Positions 21,997-32,411 are shown, counted from the first letter of the stretch. The stretch: DNA of 64,000 nucleotides from Molanna angustata (GCA_963576475.1 OY754978.1:5293929-5357928), one strand, 5' to 3'. The notes: a model not told the origin generated them from the sequence alone. Numbers and translations: made by a program.

Positions 21997-22190
21997 TTAT
22001 GTTTAGCAGCGTTCAGTGTTCAAAGATAAGAAATAACAACAAATTTAGCAATTCGATCCCTACAATAACGGGTGTCCGACAAGGAGATAGTTTTAGCCCA
22101 TTCCTGTTAAATCTAGTTATGGATAAATCATTTAGCAATTCGATCGCTCCAACTAGGCTATATAATGAGAAAGAAAACTGTTAATGTAGT
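21997..22190 (+). pseudogene. LINE RT motif-B fragment
   Basis: Encodes ITGVRQGDSFSPFLLNLVMD, the conserved motif B (GVRQGDxxSPxLFNLVMD) of non-LTR reverse transcriptases. It is followed by unrelated sequence and a stop. TTTAGCAATTCGATC occurs on both sides of the motif (near 22044 and 22131), hinting at a small rearrangement. Confidence 0.65.
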
Positions 22191-22489
22191 GTAATGTTAG
22201 TATTCAGCGTTCATATTTAATGTGTGTTTCTATTATTGGGGAGTTTGTAATTGTTATGTGGTGTTTTAGATTGCATATTGCCAGTGAGATAGCTGTATAT
22301 GTTAAAATCTTTTCGCGACAATCATCGGCCTCACTTTTGTCATCAATATTATCATCACACACTTAAAAATTTCAGTTGTTAAAAATAAATAAGTTACTGC
22401 CAAGCTACTTTGCTTTTTGTCGTTAAAAATAGCAAATTCAACATAAACCATTTCAATTTGTTAAATTTAACCAAAGTTGAAGCTTTAAT

Positions 22490-23035
22490 AACAATTCTTC
22501 AAACTTTGCGTGAGCAACTCAGTAGAAGTTCATTTTTAAAAAAATAAAAATATAACAAACTTTGTAATACTTCTACTTTACAACTTGCGACTTAGTTATA
22601 GCGCTTTCGAGCTTGCGCTCATCATCAGTAACCTTTTATTACTAACTTAAAAACTAAAGACAATCTACTTAACAACTGTGGAAGAGGTGGAGATAATGAT
22701 GGGTGGGGGTGGGGGGTGTTGGTGACAGTAGGTGTGGCTTATAATTTAAGAAGGGGAGAATTCACTGCCGGGTATTGTATGTTAAGGATTTGATTTCTTT
22801 GGTACTGTATTAATTTCAATTATCTCCAATCTGTCTAATTTCTTCTCTTTCCTGCATTTATGGATTACTTCCATATCTTCATAATTGAATGAATGTCCTG
22901 TTAGTCTGGAGTAGTTAGCTGTTTTTTGTCGAAACCATTATTTGTAGCGATTGTTTTAATTGTCTCTATTTCTGTTAAATAATTAGCTGTAAAGTAGAAG
23001 TATTACAAAGTTTGTTTTATTTTTATTTTCTTTAT
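22490..23035 (-). pseudogene. Penelope-like element 3' remnant
   Basis: On the minus strand, about 22935-22780, one frame reads YSRLTGHSFNYEDMEVIH and then KLDRLEIIEIN. This matches the end of the GIY-YIG endonuclease domain that closes Penelope-like polyproteins (HSFNYENMEIL.., LEAFEIN..). The RT and most of the endonuclease are missing. Downstream on the same strand is a hammerhead-ribozyme-like motif, which Penelope-like elements are known to carry in their terminal repeats. TAAAGTAGAAGTATTACAAA at 22997 recurs inverted near 22557-22580. Confidence 0.7.
22595..22634 (-). ncRNA. Candidate hammerhead ribozyme (Penelope-like)
   Basis: The minus strand reads GGTTA-CTGATGA-T-GAGC-GCAA-GCTC-GAAA-GCGC-TA-TAACT. 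The invariant cores CUGAUGA and GAAA are present, stem II is GAGC/GCTC with a GCAA loop, and GGTTA can pair with TAACT as stem I around a UA cleavage site. Stem III would be minimal. A second copy at 46156-46178 changes both stem I sides (ATGTT with AACAT). Confidence 0.6.
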
Positions 23036-23838
23036 TAACATCCTGTCAAAATTAACCTAGCTTAGTTAACAACGGACAAGTGTGTGAAATTAGCCAATTC
23101 AACTGTCAGAATTAACCTAGTAGCTTTGCAATAAATTTCAATATCAAACTTTCACTAAGAACCTACATTCATAATGGAAAATGCGGTATCTAGGTATGTT
23201 TTAATTGAAATAGTAATTTGAATGTATGCAGGCGACAGGTGGTTTGGTTCTAGACGTAGATTGAATTGAACTTCTTCGTCGAGTACACAGAAAAATCAAA
23301 ACTAATCCGACTCAAAAACAATGAATGAATGAATGAATGAATAGTATATTATAAATAAATTATTACAAAGGAACAAAAATACAATTTTATAATTATTATT
23401 ATTTTTTTCCACACATTGGAAATTTTACTGCCTCGCTAGACATAATCTGTTGTGAGGCAGTACTAGTTTTGAATTGCTATGGCTACTCTGTGACCATATG
23501 ATTTGTTTTATTTTCTTTTTTTCACATACTCCATTCACTTAGAACATCGACAACCAGGATAAAAAAAAATAAAAAAATAAAAAAAAATCTATGAGTACCG
23601 AGGCAGATCCTTCTCTTCCAAACTGCTTCAGCCAACGAGTAACGAGGTCTCTGAAATGTTTCCCATCATGCGATATGTTTTGTTCAATATCCATCATTAT
23701 TTTATTATAAAGTCTTGATGCCAAAAAACTATATTGACGCTGCGCATGTGTCGTTGAAATGGAGATTTGAAAACCGTTATTTCATTTTTTGTGCATTTAT
23801 CTTAAATAATCTAGGTTTAACCATTTTATTTGTTTCAG
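23036..23838. other. Likely TRPM intron; no gene seen
   Basis: AT-rich DNA upstream of the TRPM exon, with GAATGAATGAATGAATGAAT near 23322 and a short A-rich tract at 23560-23590. A 61-codon minus-strand frame at 23539-23724 was not recognised. Confidence 0.4.
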
Positions 23839-24016
23839 ATGTTGGTGTGGTCTGTCGTACGCGCAGCACTGCGCGTCAGGAACAGGGGGCGTAGGTGTAG
23901 GTGCAGGCGCCCTAGGGGCAGAGGCCTGGCAGGCGGCTCGGCACACAAGACCAGCCCCGACAGACGCTTACGGAACTATAGAATTCCAAGGGGGACCACA
24001 TCCTACCAAAGCACAG
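23839..24016 (+). CDS. Trpm: TRPM channel exon (N-terminal region)
   Basis: The only clear host-gene coding segment. It is a GC-rich 178-bp block bounded by a polypyrimidine tract and acceptor (TTTATTTGTTTCAG ending 23838) and a donor (CACAG|GTCAGA at 24016/24017). In the frame starting at 23840 all 59 codons are open and read CWCGLSYAQHCASGTGG, then a Gly/Ala-rich stretch, then DAYGTIEFQGGPHPTKAQ. The last part matches the conserved DAYGTI.FQGG..KAQYVRL segment in the N-terminal melastatin homology region of TRPM cation channels. The first base completes a split codon, and the exon ends on a codon boundary. The longer ATG-started frame through the same DNA is Arg/Gly-rich and not the real one. 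Neighbouring exons were not found, so the flanking transposons are probably intronic. Confidence 0.78.
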
Positions 24017-24395
24017 GTCAGAAAATTACTAGTACTAACTCGTATCGATGATTCATATCGTTTTTATATTTATCGTCTACAATTTTTTGGGTTGGTTTTT
24101 GGATATTTCTATTTGTTGATATAAGCCAGCAATATTATGCTTTATGTAATTCCGCTACTTATGGAATTGGAACATTTATTTTGTTAAATGATGGATAATT
24201 ACTGTATCAATTTTACGGGTTTCTTATTTTTTTTATTTTTTTATTAGTTATAGCAAGAGAAAGAATAAACAAGATTGAAATAAAACATAACATAATAAAA
24301 AATAAAAATAATAAAATAATTAACCAGTTAACCAGTTAAGAAATGAAAAAAAAAGAAAACAGTTAACACGTACCCACATATAAGTTAAAAAGTAT
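24017..24395. other. Likely TRPM intron; no gene seen
   Basis: AT-rich DNA between the TRPM exon donor and the Helitron-like array. Nothing else recognised. Confidence 0.45.
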
Positions 24396-25589
24396 TCCAA
24401 CTGTCGATTTGTTCAGGAGAACTTTGTTCTCTTAACATATCGACAATGCCCCCAAGTCAAATTGAAAACGCTGTTCGTTATCGCCAAGCGCTAATTTTTT
24501 TTTGTATGGGATTTGACGTTTGTTGTTTGTCATTGTAGAAAAAATTTCTGCAACAAACGTCAAATCACATACAAAAAAAAAATAGCGCTTGGCGATAACG
24601 AAGAGCGTTTTCAATTTGACTCAGGGCCATTGTATCAAGCCAGAATACGCGAGAATTGTATGGAGAGGTCTACTTTTTTCACGGCTTTTCCAACTTTGAA
24701 GTCAAAAAACACCAACTTAGAGGCTTCGCAGCATATATGTTCCATACACGGATTTACTCAGAATTCGGAGTAGAACATTTCGTGTGTCTGTGTGTGTGTG
24801 TGTCTGTGTGTGTGTGTGTCCCCCCCCCCCTTATAACTTTTGATCCGCTCAATTTACAGAGCCTAAAATTTCAGAATATATAAACAGTTACAGGCCTACA
24901 AAACTTTTATACTCGGAATTTTGAATTTTTGTTTCAGTCAGGGGTTATCAACTTTTGAATTTTTATTTTATTTTTCCATATATCTCAGAAACCATAAACG
25001 CTAGAACGCTGAAAATTGGTACAAACATAGACGAATACAAAATCTCAAATTAGTTTTTTCAAAAAAATTCCAGGGTTTCTCAAACATTTTTTATTAAGAA
25101 AAATATTTTTTTTATGATAAATTTATGAGTTTAACTGCCTATATTTCCAAAACTTTTACAATTATCGAAAAAAGCCGAAACACCCCAACTAGATAATTTA
25201 ATTTTCTATAAAAAATATTAACATTGTAGTAGAAGATCTCAATTTTTTTTTAACAATTTTTTTAAAAATTGAATTTAGTGACGACATCGCTTCATACATT
25301 TTGTATGGCAGTCGCCTATACACAATATGTAAGAAGGCTTAATAGTTTGATACTTCATCTCCAAACATACATACATACCATCATGCAATTTGCATATTCT
25401 GGGTAGGAAAAAGGATCTTCCTCCATACTATCCTATCTTGACATACATACCTACATATGTTGTATAGAAAACAAAATATCTGAAAATATTCAATAATTTG
25501 TATCTATGGGTTTATAGTTTGGTACATATTCTTCAACTATACATACTATCGCTATCGACAGTTGGATCTCATGTGTTACATGCAACTAG
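24396..25589 (+). mobile_element. Helitron-like element, copy A
   Basis: Same ends as 13317-14360 (TCCAACTGTCGAT to CATGTGTTACATGCAACTAG). Copy A is about 150 bp longer because a palindromic MITE is inserted at 24448-24632. Confidence 0.65.
24448..24632. mobile_element. Palindromic MITE nested in Helitron-like copy A
   Basis: Inverted arms of about 80 bp: AAGTCAAATTGAAAACGCT and TCGCCAAGCGCTA on the left recur inverted as TAGCGCTTGGCGA and CGTTTTCAATTTGACTCA on the right. Removing it restores the ATCGACAATGTATCAAGCC seen in the other copies, so it is a discrete insertion. Confidence 0.8.
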
Positions 25590-25991
25590 TCATAGCAAAT
25601 CGTTATTCTGTTTTCCGCGGCCACTAGCCCGCGTAAACTTCCGCGCATTATGTCGAGAAAACCTCCGTTCGCCGTTCGTAACGCGGTATTCTGATTGGAG
25701 AGAAATACGTATGACAATCAACAGGTGAATTTATTCGCAAAGTTTAATGCGGCATATCGAAGTGTTGTTAAGTTCTGTGTAAAGACACAAAGAGACGCGT
25801 ACACACATTCGTTCGTTTCACAAATTTTAGTTATGAATGACAACTCATGATACGTAATTTTCACTTTACACTGTGTGATACGTAAAGATTAGCGGAACTT
25901 ATCGCAAAATATTACACGTGAATGAGAATGAAGGTTCAGGATTTTAATGCTTCACGCAATTCTGCTACAAATGGCATTGTATTAATTGTTT
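25590..25991 (+). other. GC-richer segment carried in the tandem duplication (unit 1)
   Basis: About 400 bp between Helitron-like copies, repeated at 27128-27529 with a 1538-bp offset. It includes CCGCGGCCACTAGCCCGCG and CGTTCGCCGTTCGTAACGCG, richer in CpG than its surroundings, and twice ATACGTAA. It could be captured host DNA such as a promoter or 5' exon. A frame beginning MRMKVQDFNASRNSATNGIV runs into the next element. Not recognised. Confidence 0.5.
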
Positions 25992-26109
25992 TCCAACTGT
26001 CGATTTGTTCAGGAGAACTTTGTTCTCTTAACATATCGACAATGTATCAAGCCAGAATACGCGAGAATTGTATGGAGAGGTCTACTTTTTTCACGGCTTT
26101 TCCAACTTT
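25992..26109 (+). mobile_element. Helitron-like 5' stub
   Basis: The first 118 bp of the element (TCCAACTGTCGAT to GGCTTTTCCAACTT), truncated and directly followed by a complete copy. An identical stub lies at 27530-27647. Confidence 0.75.
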
Positions 26110-27127
26110 TCCAACTGTCGATTTGTTCAGGAGAACTTTGTTCTCTTAACATATCGACAATGTATCAAGCCAGAATACGCGAGAATTGTATGGAGAGGTC
26201 TACTTTTTTCACGGCTTTTCCAACTTTGAAGTCAAAAAACACCAACTTAGAGGCTTCGCAGCATATATGTTCCATACACGGATTTACTCAGAATTCGGAG
26301 TAGAACATTTCGTGTGTCTGTGTGTGTGTGTGTCTGTGTGTCTGTGTGTGTGTGTGTCCGTCCCCCCCTTATAACTTTTGATCCGCTCAATTTACAGAGC
26401 CTAAAATTTCAGAATATATAAACAGTTACAGGCCTACAAAACTTTTGTACTCGGAATTTTGAATTTTTGTTTCAGTCAGGGGTTATCAACTTTTGAATTT
26501 TTATTTTATTTTTCCATATATCTCAGAAACCATAAACGCTAGAACGCTGAAAATTGGTACAAACATAGACGAATACAAAATCTCAAATTAGTTTTTTCAA
26601 AAAAATTCCAGGGTTTCTCAAACATTTTTTATTAAGAAAAATATTTTTTTTATGATAAATTTATGAGTTTAACTGCCTATATTTCCAAAACTTTTACAAT
26701 TATCGAAAAAAGCCGAAACACCCCAACTAGATAATTTAATTTTCTATAAAAAATATTAACATTGTAGTAGAAGATCTCAATTTTTTTTTAACAATTTTTT
26801 TAAAAATTGAATTTAGTGACGACATCGCTTCATACATTTTGTATGGCAGTCGCCTATACACAATATGTAAGAAGGCTTAATAGTTTGATACTTCATCTCC
26901 AAACATACATACATACCATCATGCAATTTGCATATTCTGGGTAGGAAAAAGGATCTTCCTCCATACTATCCTATCTTGACATACATACCTACATATGTTG
27001 TATAGAAAACAAAATATCTGAAAATATTCAATAATTTGTATCTATGGGTTTATAGTTTGGTACATATTCTTCAACTATACATACTATCGCTATCGACAGT
27101 TGGATCTCATGTGTTACATGCAACTAG
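26110..27127 (+). mobile_element. Helitron-like element, copy B
   Basis: Complete copy (1018 bp) with the TG/CTG microsatellite at 26310-26358 and the terminal hairpin plus CTAG at 27124-27127. Nearly identical to copy A outside the nested MITE. Confidence 0.7.
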
Positions 27128-27529
27128 TCATAGCAAATCGTTATTCTGTTTTCCGCGGCCACTAGCCCGCGTAAACTTCCGCGCATTATGTCGAGAAAAC
27201 CTCCGTTCGCCGTTCGTAACGCGGTATTCTGATTGGAGAGAAATACGTATGACAATCAACAGGTGAATTTATTCGCAAAGTTTAATGCGGCATATCGAAG
27301 TGTTGTTAAGTTCTGTGTAAAGACACAAAGAGACGCGTACACACATTCGTTCGTTTCACAAATTTTAGTTATGAATGACAACTCATGATACGTAATTTTC
27401 ACTTTACACTGTGTGATACGTAAAGATTAGCGGAACTTATCGCAAAATATTACACGTGAATGAGAATGAAGGTTCAGGATTTTAATGCTTCACGCAATTC
27501 TGCTACAAATGGCATTGTATTAATTGTTT
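27128..27529 (+). other. GC-richer segment, unit 2 of the duplication
   Basis: Essentially identical to 25590-25991, offset 1538 bp. Confidence 0.6.
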
Positions 27530-27647
27530 TCCAACTGTCGATTTGTTCAGGAGAACTTTGTTCTCTTAACATATCGACAATGTATCAAGCCAGAATACGC
27601 GAGAATTGTATGGAGAGGTCTACTTTTTTCACGGCTTTTCCAACTTT
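27530..27647 (+). mobile_element. Helitron-like 5' stub, second copy
   Basis: Repeat of the 25992-26109 stub, again followed directly by a complete element. Confidence 0.75.
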
Positions 27648-28353
27648 TCCAACTGTCGATTTGTTCAGGAGAACTTTGTTCTCTTAACATATCGACAATG
27701 TATCAAGCCAGAATACGCGAGAATTGTATGGAGAGGTCTACTTTTTTCATGGCTTTTCCAACTTTGAAGTCAAAAAACACCAACTTAGAGGCTTCGCAGC
27801 ATATATGTTCCATACACGGATTTACTCAGAATTCAGAGTAGAACATTTCGTGTGTCTGTGTGTCTGTATGTCTGTGTGTCTGTGTGTGTGTCCCCCCCCC
27901 CCCTTATAACTTTTGATCCGCTCAATTTACAGAGCCCAAAATTTCAGAATATATAAACAGTTATAGGCCTACAAAACTTTTATACTCAGAATTTTGAATT
28001 TTTGTTTCAGTCAGGGGTTATCAACTTTTGAATTTTTATTTTATTTTTCCATATATCTCAGAAACCATAAAAGCTAGAACGCTGAAAATTGGTACAAACA
28101 TAGAAAAATAAAAAATCTCAAATTGATTTTTTCAAAAAAATTCCAGGGTTTCTCAAACATTTTTTATTAAGAAAAGTATTTTTTTTATGATAAATTTATG
28201 AGTTTAACTGCCTATATTTCCATTTTTTTTTAAATATCGAAAAAAGCCGAAACACCCCAACTAGATAATTTAATTTTCTATAAAAAATATTAACATTGTA
28301 TTAGAAGATCTCAATTTTTTTTAACAATTTTTTTAAAAATTGAATTTAGTGAC

Positions 28354-29153
28354 AGAAATTGAATTTTTGGGTACAGAATGGGGAAGGAAATTGTTAATGT
28401 AATTTGCTTTGCCGACGACGCTATTATAGTAGCTGAAACTAACAATGACCTACAGACAATGCTGAACAGGTTACATAGCACCTGCAAACAATACAACATG
28501 GCAATTTCAATTAATAAGACTAAATGTATGACATTCTCAAAAACACACATAGCATGCAATCTGACTATAGACAACAACCCAATTGAACAGGCTAATACCT
28601 TTAGATACCTAGGAATTGACATAACAGAAGATGCTGACCTCTGTGAAGAAATTCAGATCCAAGTCAATAAGGCAGCTGCAGTCTCGGGCGCCCTAAAATC
28701 CATTATTTGGAAAAATGAGGATATGGCCATTAAAAGCAAAGTGAGAATCTACAAAGCATGCGTAAGACCAGTGATGACATACGGAATAGAGGCACGAGCA
28801 GACACAGTCAGAAGCAAACAAATGTTGAGGACTTCAGAAATGAGGACATTGAGAGCAATTGCAGGCAAAACCCTGAGAGACCGAGTGAGGAACTCCAGAA
28901 TAAGGGAACTATGTGAGGTTGACGATATCATCAGATGGAGCAGGCAGCGGAGGAGGGACTGGTATGGTCATGTCCAAAGGATGGACAGCACCAGACTTCC
29001 TCATATCGTGCTTCACAATCAGCCTCACGGAACCCGCCCTCGCGGTAGACCGCCAAAAAGATGGAGGGATAGCTGGGGGTCCACTTAGCAGGAAGAGCAG
29101 GCCTCTTAAAAAACAGACCTGAAGGTCTATTCAAAAGAAGAAGAAGAAGAAGA
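28354..29153 (+). mobile_element. 5'-truncated LINE insertion with target-site duplication
   Basis: About 800 bp flanked by the direct repeat GAATTTAGTGAC (about 28342-28353 and 29154-29165). It ends in AAAAGAAGAAGAAGAAG, a GAA tail. It contains the RT fragment listed separately. Confidence 0.85.
28378..29088 (+). pseudogene. LINE reverse-transcriptase C-terminal half (truncated)
   Basis: An open frame of 236 codons without its natural start. It begins at RT motif C (VICFADDAIIVAE, residues 8-20), continues through RYLGIDI, VRPVMTYGIEAR, SEMRTLRAIAGKTLRDRVRN and WYGHVQRM, and ends with RPRGRPPKRWRDSW. These are the palm end, thumb and C-terminal tail of an APE-type LINE. Endonuclease and RT motifs 0-B were lost by 5' truncation, the usual outcome of target-primed reverse transcription. 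Open frame and clear duplication point to a fairly recent insertion. A related, more decayed copy is at 63665-63976. Confidence 0.85.
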
Positions 29154-29650
29154 AGAATTTAGTGACGACATCGCTTCATACATTTTGTATGGCAGTCGCC
29201 TATACACAATATGTAAGAAGACTTAATAGTTTGATACTTCATCTCCAAACATACATACCATCATGCTATTTTCATATTCTGGGTAGGAAAAAAGGAACTT
29301 CCTCCATACTATCCTATCTTGACATACATACCTACATAATATATGTTGTATAGAAAACAAAATATCTGAAAATATTCAATAATTTGTATTTATGGGTTTA
29401 TAGTTTGGTACATATTCTTCAACTATACATACTATCGCTATCGACAGTTGGATCTCATGTGTTACATGCAACTAGTTTTTATTTCATTTTACCTAAAACA
29501 GTGTTTGGCAACCTGCTACACGTTGCTGTGAAAAATTGTTTTAAAATTACGTTAAATTGCATTACGTGTTTTATCACATTTTAATTTTTAATATAGGCCG
29601 TCCACGATTGAATTTAGTATGATTCATCGCAAAAATATGTTATGGACATG

Positions 29651-29830
29651 TTTTAAGCCGATTGCAGACCAAAACCTCAGTTATTTTAGCATATCTCAAT
29701 AGCTGAGGTCGTTTTTCATACTAGTGTGCAGACCGCTAACTATGTGAGCTTGTATGAAATATGACCTCCGCTATGCAAGCTTTAAGCTTAACTAACTTAG
29801 CTTATCTTTTGGTCTACAACCGGCTTTAAA
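29651..29830. mobile_element. 180-bp MITE with 24-bp TIRs
   Basis: Left end TTTTAAGCCGATTGCAGACC and right end inverse TTTAAAGCCGGTTGTAGACC form imperfect terminal inverted repeats. The interior is AT-rich without an ORF. Confidence 0.65.
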
Positions 29831-29989
29831 TTTTAATAACATGTAAAATAAATATGTTTCATTATATAAACATGAAAAATATCGTCGGGTGTCAAATGTG
29901 TCGCATATTTATATAATGAGTCATACCAAAGCCTAGCTTGGACGAACTATATTCATTTATTTGTTTCTTCTTAAACACATAATTTTTAC

Positions 29990-30540
29990 ACTGTCGGGTT
30001 TATTGCCCAACGGCAATTTCTTTGAACCAACCAGAGTTGATGTTAATATATAATACAGCGTGTAATTGGCAATCAGGTGACATAACAAAAATAAAAAATA
30101 TAAATAATAAAGATAACAAAAAAAAAGCAAAAATTTGAAAAATGACAAAAAATATTGAATATAATAACAGTTGATAGCAATGATAGGAAAACAAAAAGTA
30201 AGGAGAGGAAAAAGAAATCAGGTTTTATCAGATAGGTTTTTTTGCTTTAGCCTTTTTTGAATATGTTCAATGAGATAGCCGACGTATCATCAGGAATTAT
30301 TCCATAGCCTTGCTAATTGTACTTCAAATGAAGAGGTAAAAAAATCAGTATTTTGAATTGGAATAGATAGTAAAGTACGTTCAGCAGATCGAAGTGGACG
30401 CCCGTGGCTTGAAAGATAAGTGAATTTATCTTTGAGATACTGAGGTAAGTTTGGATTAGAAATTACATTGTATTACAATGACGGGATATGTACATATATT
30501 ACGTCGTTGTCGTATCTTGGGCCAATACTTCTCGGGCAAC
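29990..30540 (-). pseudogene. LINE 3'-end remnant with hairpin
   Basis: The minus strand from 30540 to 30230 parallels 190-500 base by base (GTTCAGCAGATCGAAG, CGTTGTCGTATCTTGGGCCAAT on the plus strand), so it encodes the same LINE C-terminal domain, broken by frameshifts. The 3'-UTR contains the stem ATTGCC-CAAC-GGCAAT at 30002-30017. Confidence 0.75.
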
Positions 30541-30605
30541 TAACATGTACTATGTCAAATATTAATTTAACACGCACCCGATAACAAGTTGCCACATTCT
30601 GGAGA
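30535..30605 (-). mobile_element. SINE family 2, 3' fragment
   Basis: Contains the family 2 3' end (GTTGCCCGAG on the minus strand) plus GCAACTTGTTATCGGGTGCG. The tRNA-like head is missing. Confidence 0.65.
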
Positions 30606-31164
30606 CTTACACTGGCAGTAGGTAGGTACTCGCTGTTAAATTATGTAGCATCTTTATAATTTTTACAATTTTTATCCAAATATTTATTTTACCTATTTCA
30701 CCCAAATATTTTTTTACCGTTCACCCATTTTATCTCAAATCTCGCAAGATTGTCCACCACTGTCATACACTATAAGGATTAAGGGCAAATTTAATTATCT
30801 CTATATAATATTTGATACATTCCGCCTCCGTCTACTCGTGGGATGTGTTTTAATATCAAACGTATAAGATGAAAATGTTTCCATATATCCATCTCTGTGA
30901 ATTTTCCACACTTACCTAATTATCATTATTTTCTCTTCATTCCTATTTAATTATTATTTTATTTATTTACGAGTGATGTGTAGGAATTTTACGAGTAATG
31001 TGTAGGTTATTTCGCTATGGTGTATTCGGTAAAAAATACACTTGTCTATAGAGACATACAATATCAATATGAAGTTATTCACTCAATTTTCCCATACAGA
31101 AGCTGTTTTATTTCTGTTGTGATGCATTATTTTTATGCAAGAAATTGGACGTGACAGAATTAAC
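30606..31164. other. no gene seen
   Basis: AT-rich, nothing recognised. Confidence 0.35.
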
Positions 31165-31240
31165 TTTTTTTTCCAAAACGATTAGATTAGTAATAATGAT
31201 GGAATATATATTTGGAAAATAGGTACTCTGGCAGCGTTGC
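31165..31240. mobile_element. Fragment related to the 47.6-kb foldback
   Basis: TAGTAATAATGATGGAATAT and AAAATAGGTACTCTGGCAGC resemble the right arm of the element at 47584-48213. Confidence 0.5.
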
Positions 31241-31248
31241 GTTTTAGA

Positions 31249-32185
31249 TAGGGTTGCCAGATGGTATCCTAAAGGAGGACGTGTCCTCCTTTTCGACAAA
31301 TTGTCCTCCCTTACCTATACCATATGTCCTCCTTTTGCGTTGATTGTTATCCAATATAATTTTAAAAAAACATGTCTACTAAATATTTTTATACATATTT
31401 CATAAAAGAGCACCAAGAACTTATTACAAAAAAATTGTGTTTTGGTGAAACATAATGTTTAAAATGAAGTACATACATACATACATACCATCACGCCATG
31501 TCCCTTGCGGGGTAGGCAGAGAGAACCGAACGCCACATTTTTCTATCCTGGCACGCATCCCTTGCTTCGTCCACATTCATGCATCGTCTCATACATGCTC
31601 GTCTATTGCTCACACTTCTAACATTTCCGTCTTTCAAAATTTCGTTCACATGGTCGTGCTATCCCTTTCTTGGGCGTCCCCGACCTCTCATTCCATTCCT
31701 TTCCGCTCTGTATATTTTCTTCGTCAGGCGCTCCTCATTCATTCTCCCCATGTGACCAAACCATCTCAATGTGTTCACTTTCATTCTAGTAATGACATCT
31801 TTCTTCATCTTACATTCTTTCCTTATGTCCTCATTTCTTACCCGGTCATACATCGTTCTATTACAAATCCTTCTTAACGATCTCATTTCAACTGCATTTA
31901 TTCTACTTTCATGCGTCTTCTGCCATGTCCAGGTTTCACTTGCATAATGAAGTGATTTCATTAATAAAATCTTGTTTCATTGTTAATTGTTTAAGTAGTG
32001 ACTAAACTTTATTATGTATAGGTAAGTTTAATAGCGACTGCATTGAAGATATAAAAAAAATGAAGAAATAAAGTAATTATGAGACGATGAAAATTCATCG
32101 ATATCCGTCTGTAGGTATGGCAGTCATAATCCTCCTTTTTTGTGCTATTTGTCCTCCTTTTTCAAATTTCCATCTGGCAACCCTA
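31249..32185. mobile_element. Non-autonomous hAT-like element
   Basis: Terminal inverted repeats TAGGGTTGCCAGATGG (31249) and CCATCTGGCAACCCTA (ending 32185) are flanked by the perfect 8-bp direct repeat GTTTTAGA (31241-31248 and 32186-32193). An 8-bp duplication is the hAT hallmark. Subterminal copies of TCCTCCTTTT-like sequence occur near both ends. No transposase. A LINE fragment is inserted inside. Confidence 0.8.
31471..31945 (-). pseudogene. 5'-truncated LINE inside the hAT-like element
   Basis: Flanked by the 8-bp repeat AATGAAGT (31463-31470 and 31946-31953). The minus strand encodes ASETWTWQKTHESRINAVEM, RRICNRTMYDRVRNEDIR, NTLRWFGHMGRMNEERL and RGRGRPRKG, the RT C-terminal tail of the family also at 12766-13275 and 59246-59655. 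The 3' end is CGTGATGGTATG followed by TATG repeats. RT core and endonuclease are absent. Confidence 0.85.
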
Positions 32186-32366
32186 GTTTTAGACGGACGA
32201 GGTTTTCAACGGGGTGGAAAAAAAAATAGAACGTGTCGTGTTGAATATTCTTTTCAACCCGTTTTATTTCGTTATTCGTTGCCGACGCGACGAGTCTGCG
32301 GTCTGACCTGAAACATGGCAACCGTTTGTGTTGTGTTGACTTTGACGTGTGACGATCGCGGTATCT

Positions 32367-32411
32367 TTTGTTTATTTGGTATCTCTTAACCAGAGATACC
32401 AAATAAACAAA
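32367..32411. repeat. Perfect 19-bp-arm palindrome
   Basis: TTTGTTTATTTGGTATCTC, a 7-nt loop TTAACCA, then the exact inverse. GTTGTGTTG upstream and CAACACAAC downstream extend the symmetry with a gap. Confidence 0.85.

Larger units (their letters stand above)
27648..29475 (+). mobile_element. Helitron-like element, copy C, split by a LINE
   Basis: Same ends as the other copies. It is more diverged in its centre and interrupted at about 28354-29153 by a LINE insertion. The right end CTAG is at 29472-29475. Confidence 0.7.

Noticed and set aside
23539..23724. Minus-strand frame MASRLYNKIMMDIEQN
   Set aside because: Possible coding remnant, but I could not link it to any family and it ends in an A-rich tract.
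23830..24051. Arg/Gly-rich ORF starting MFQMLVWSVV
   Set aside because: It is a shadow frame of the TRPM exon and runs through both splice sites.
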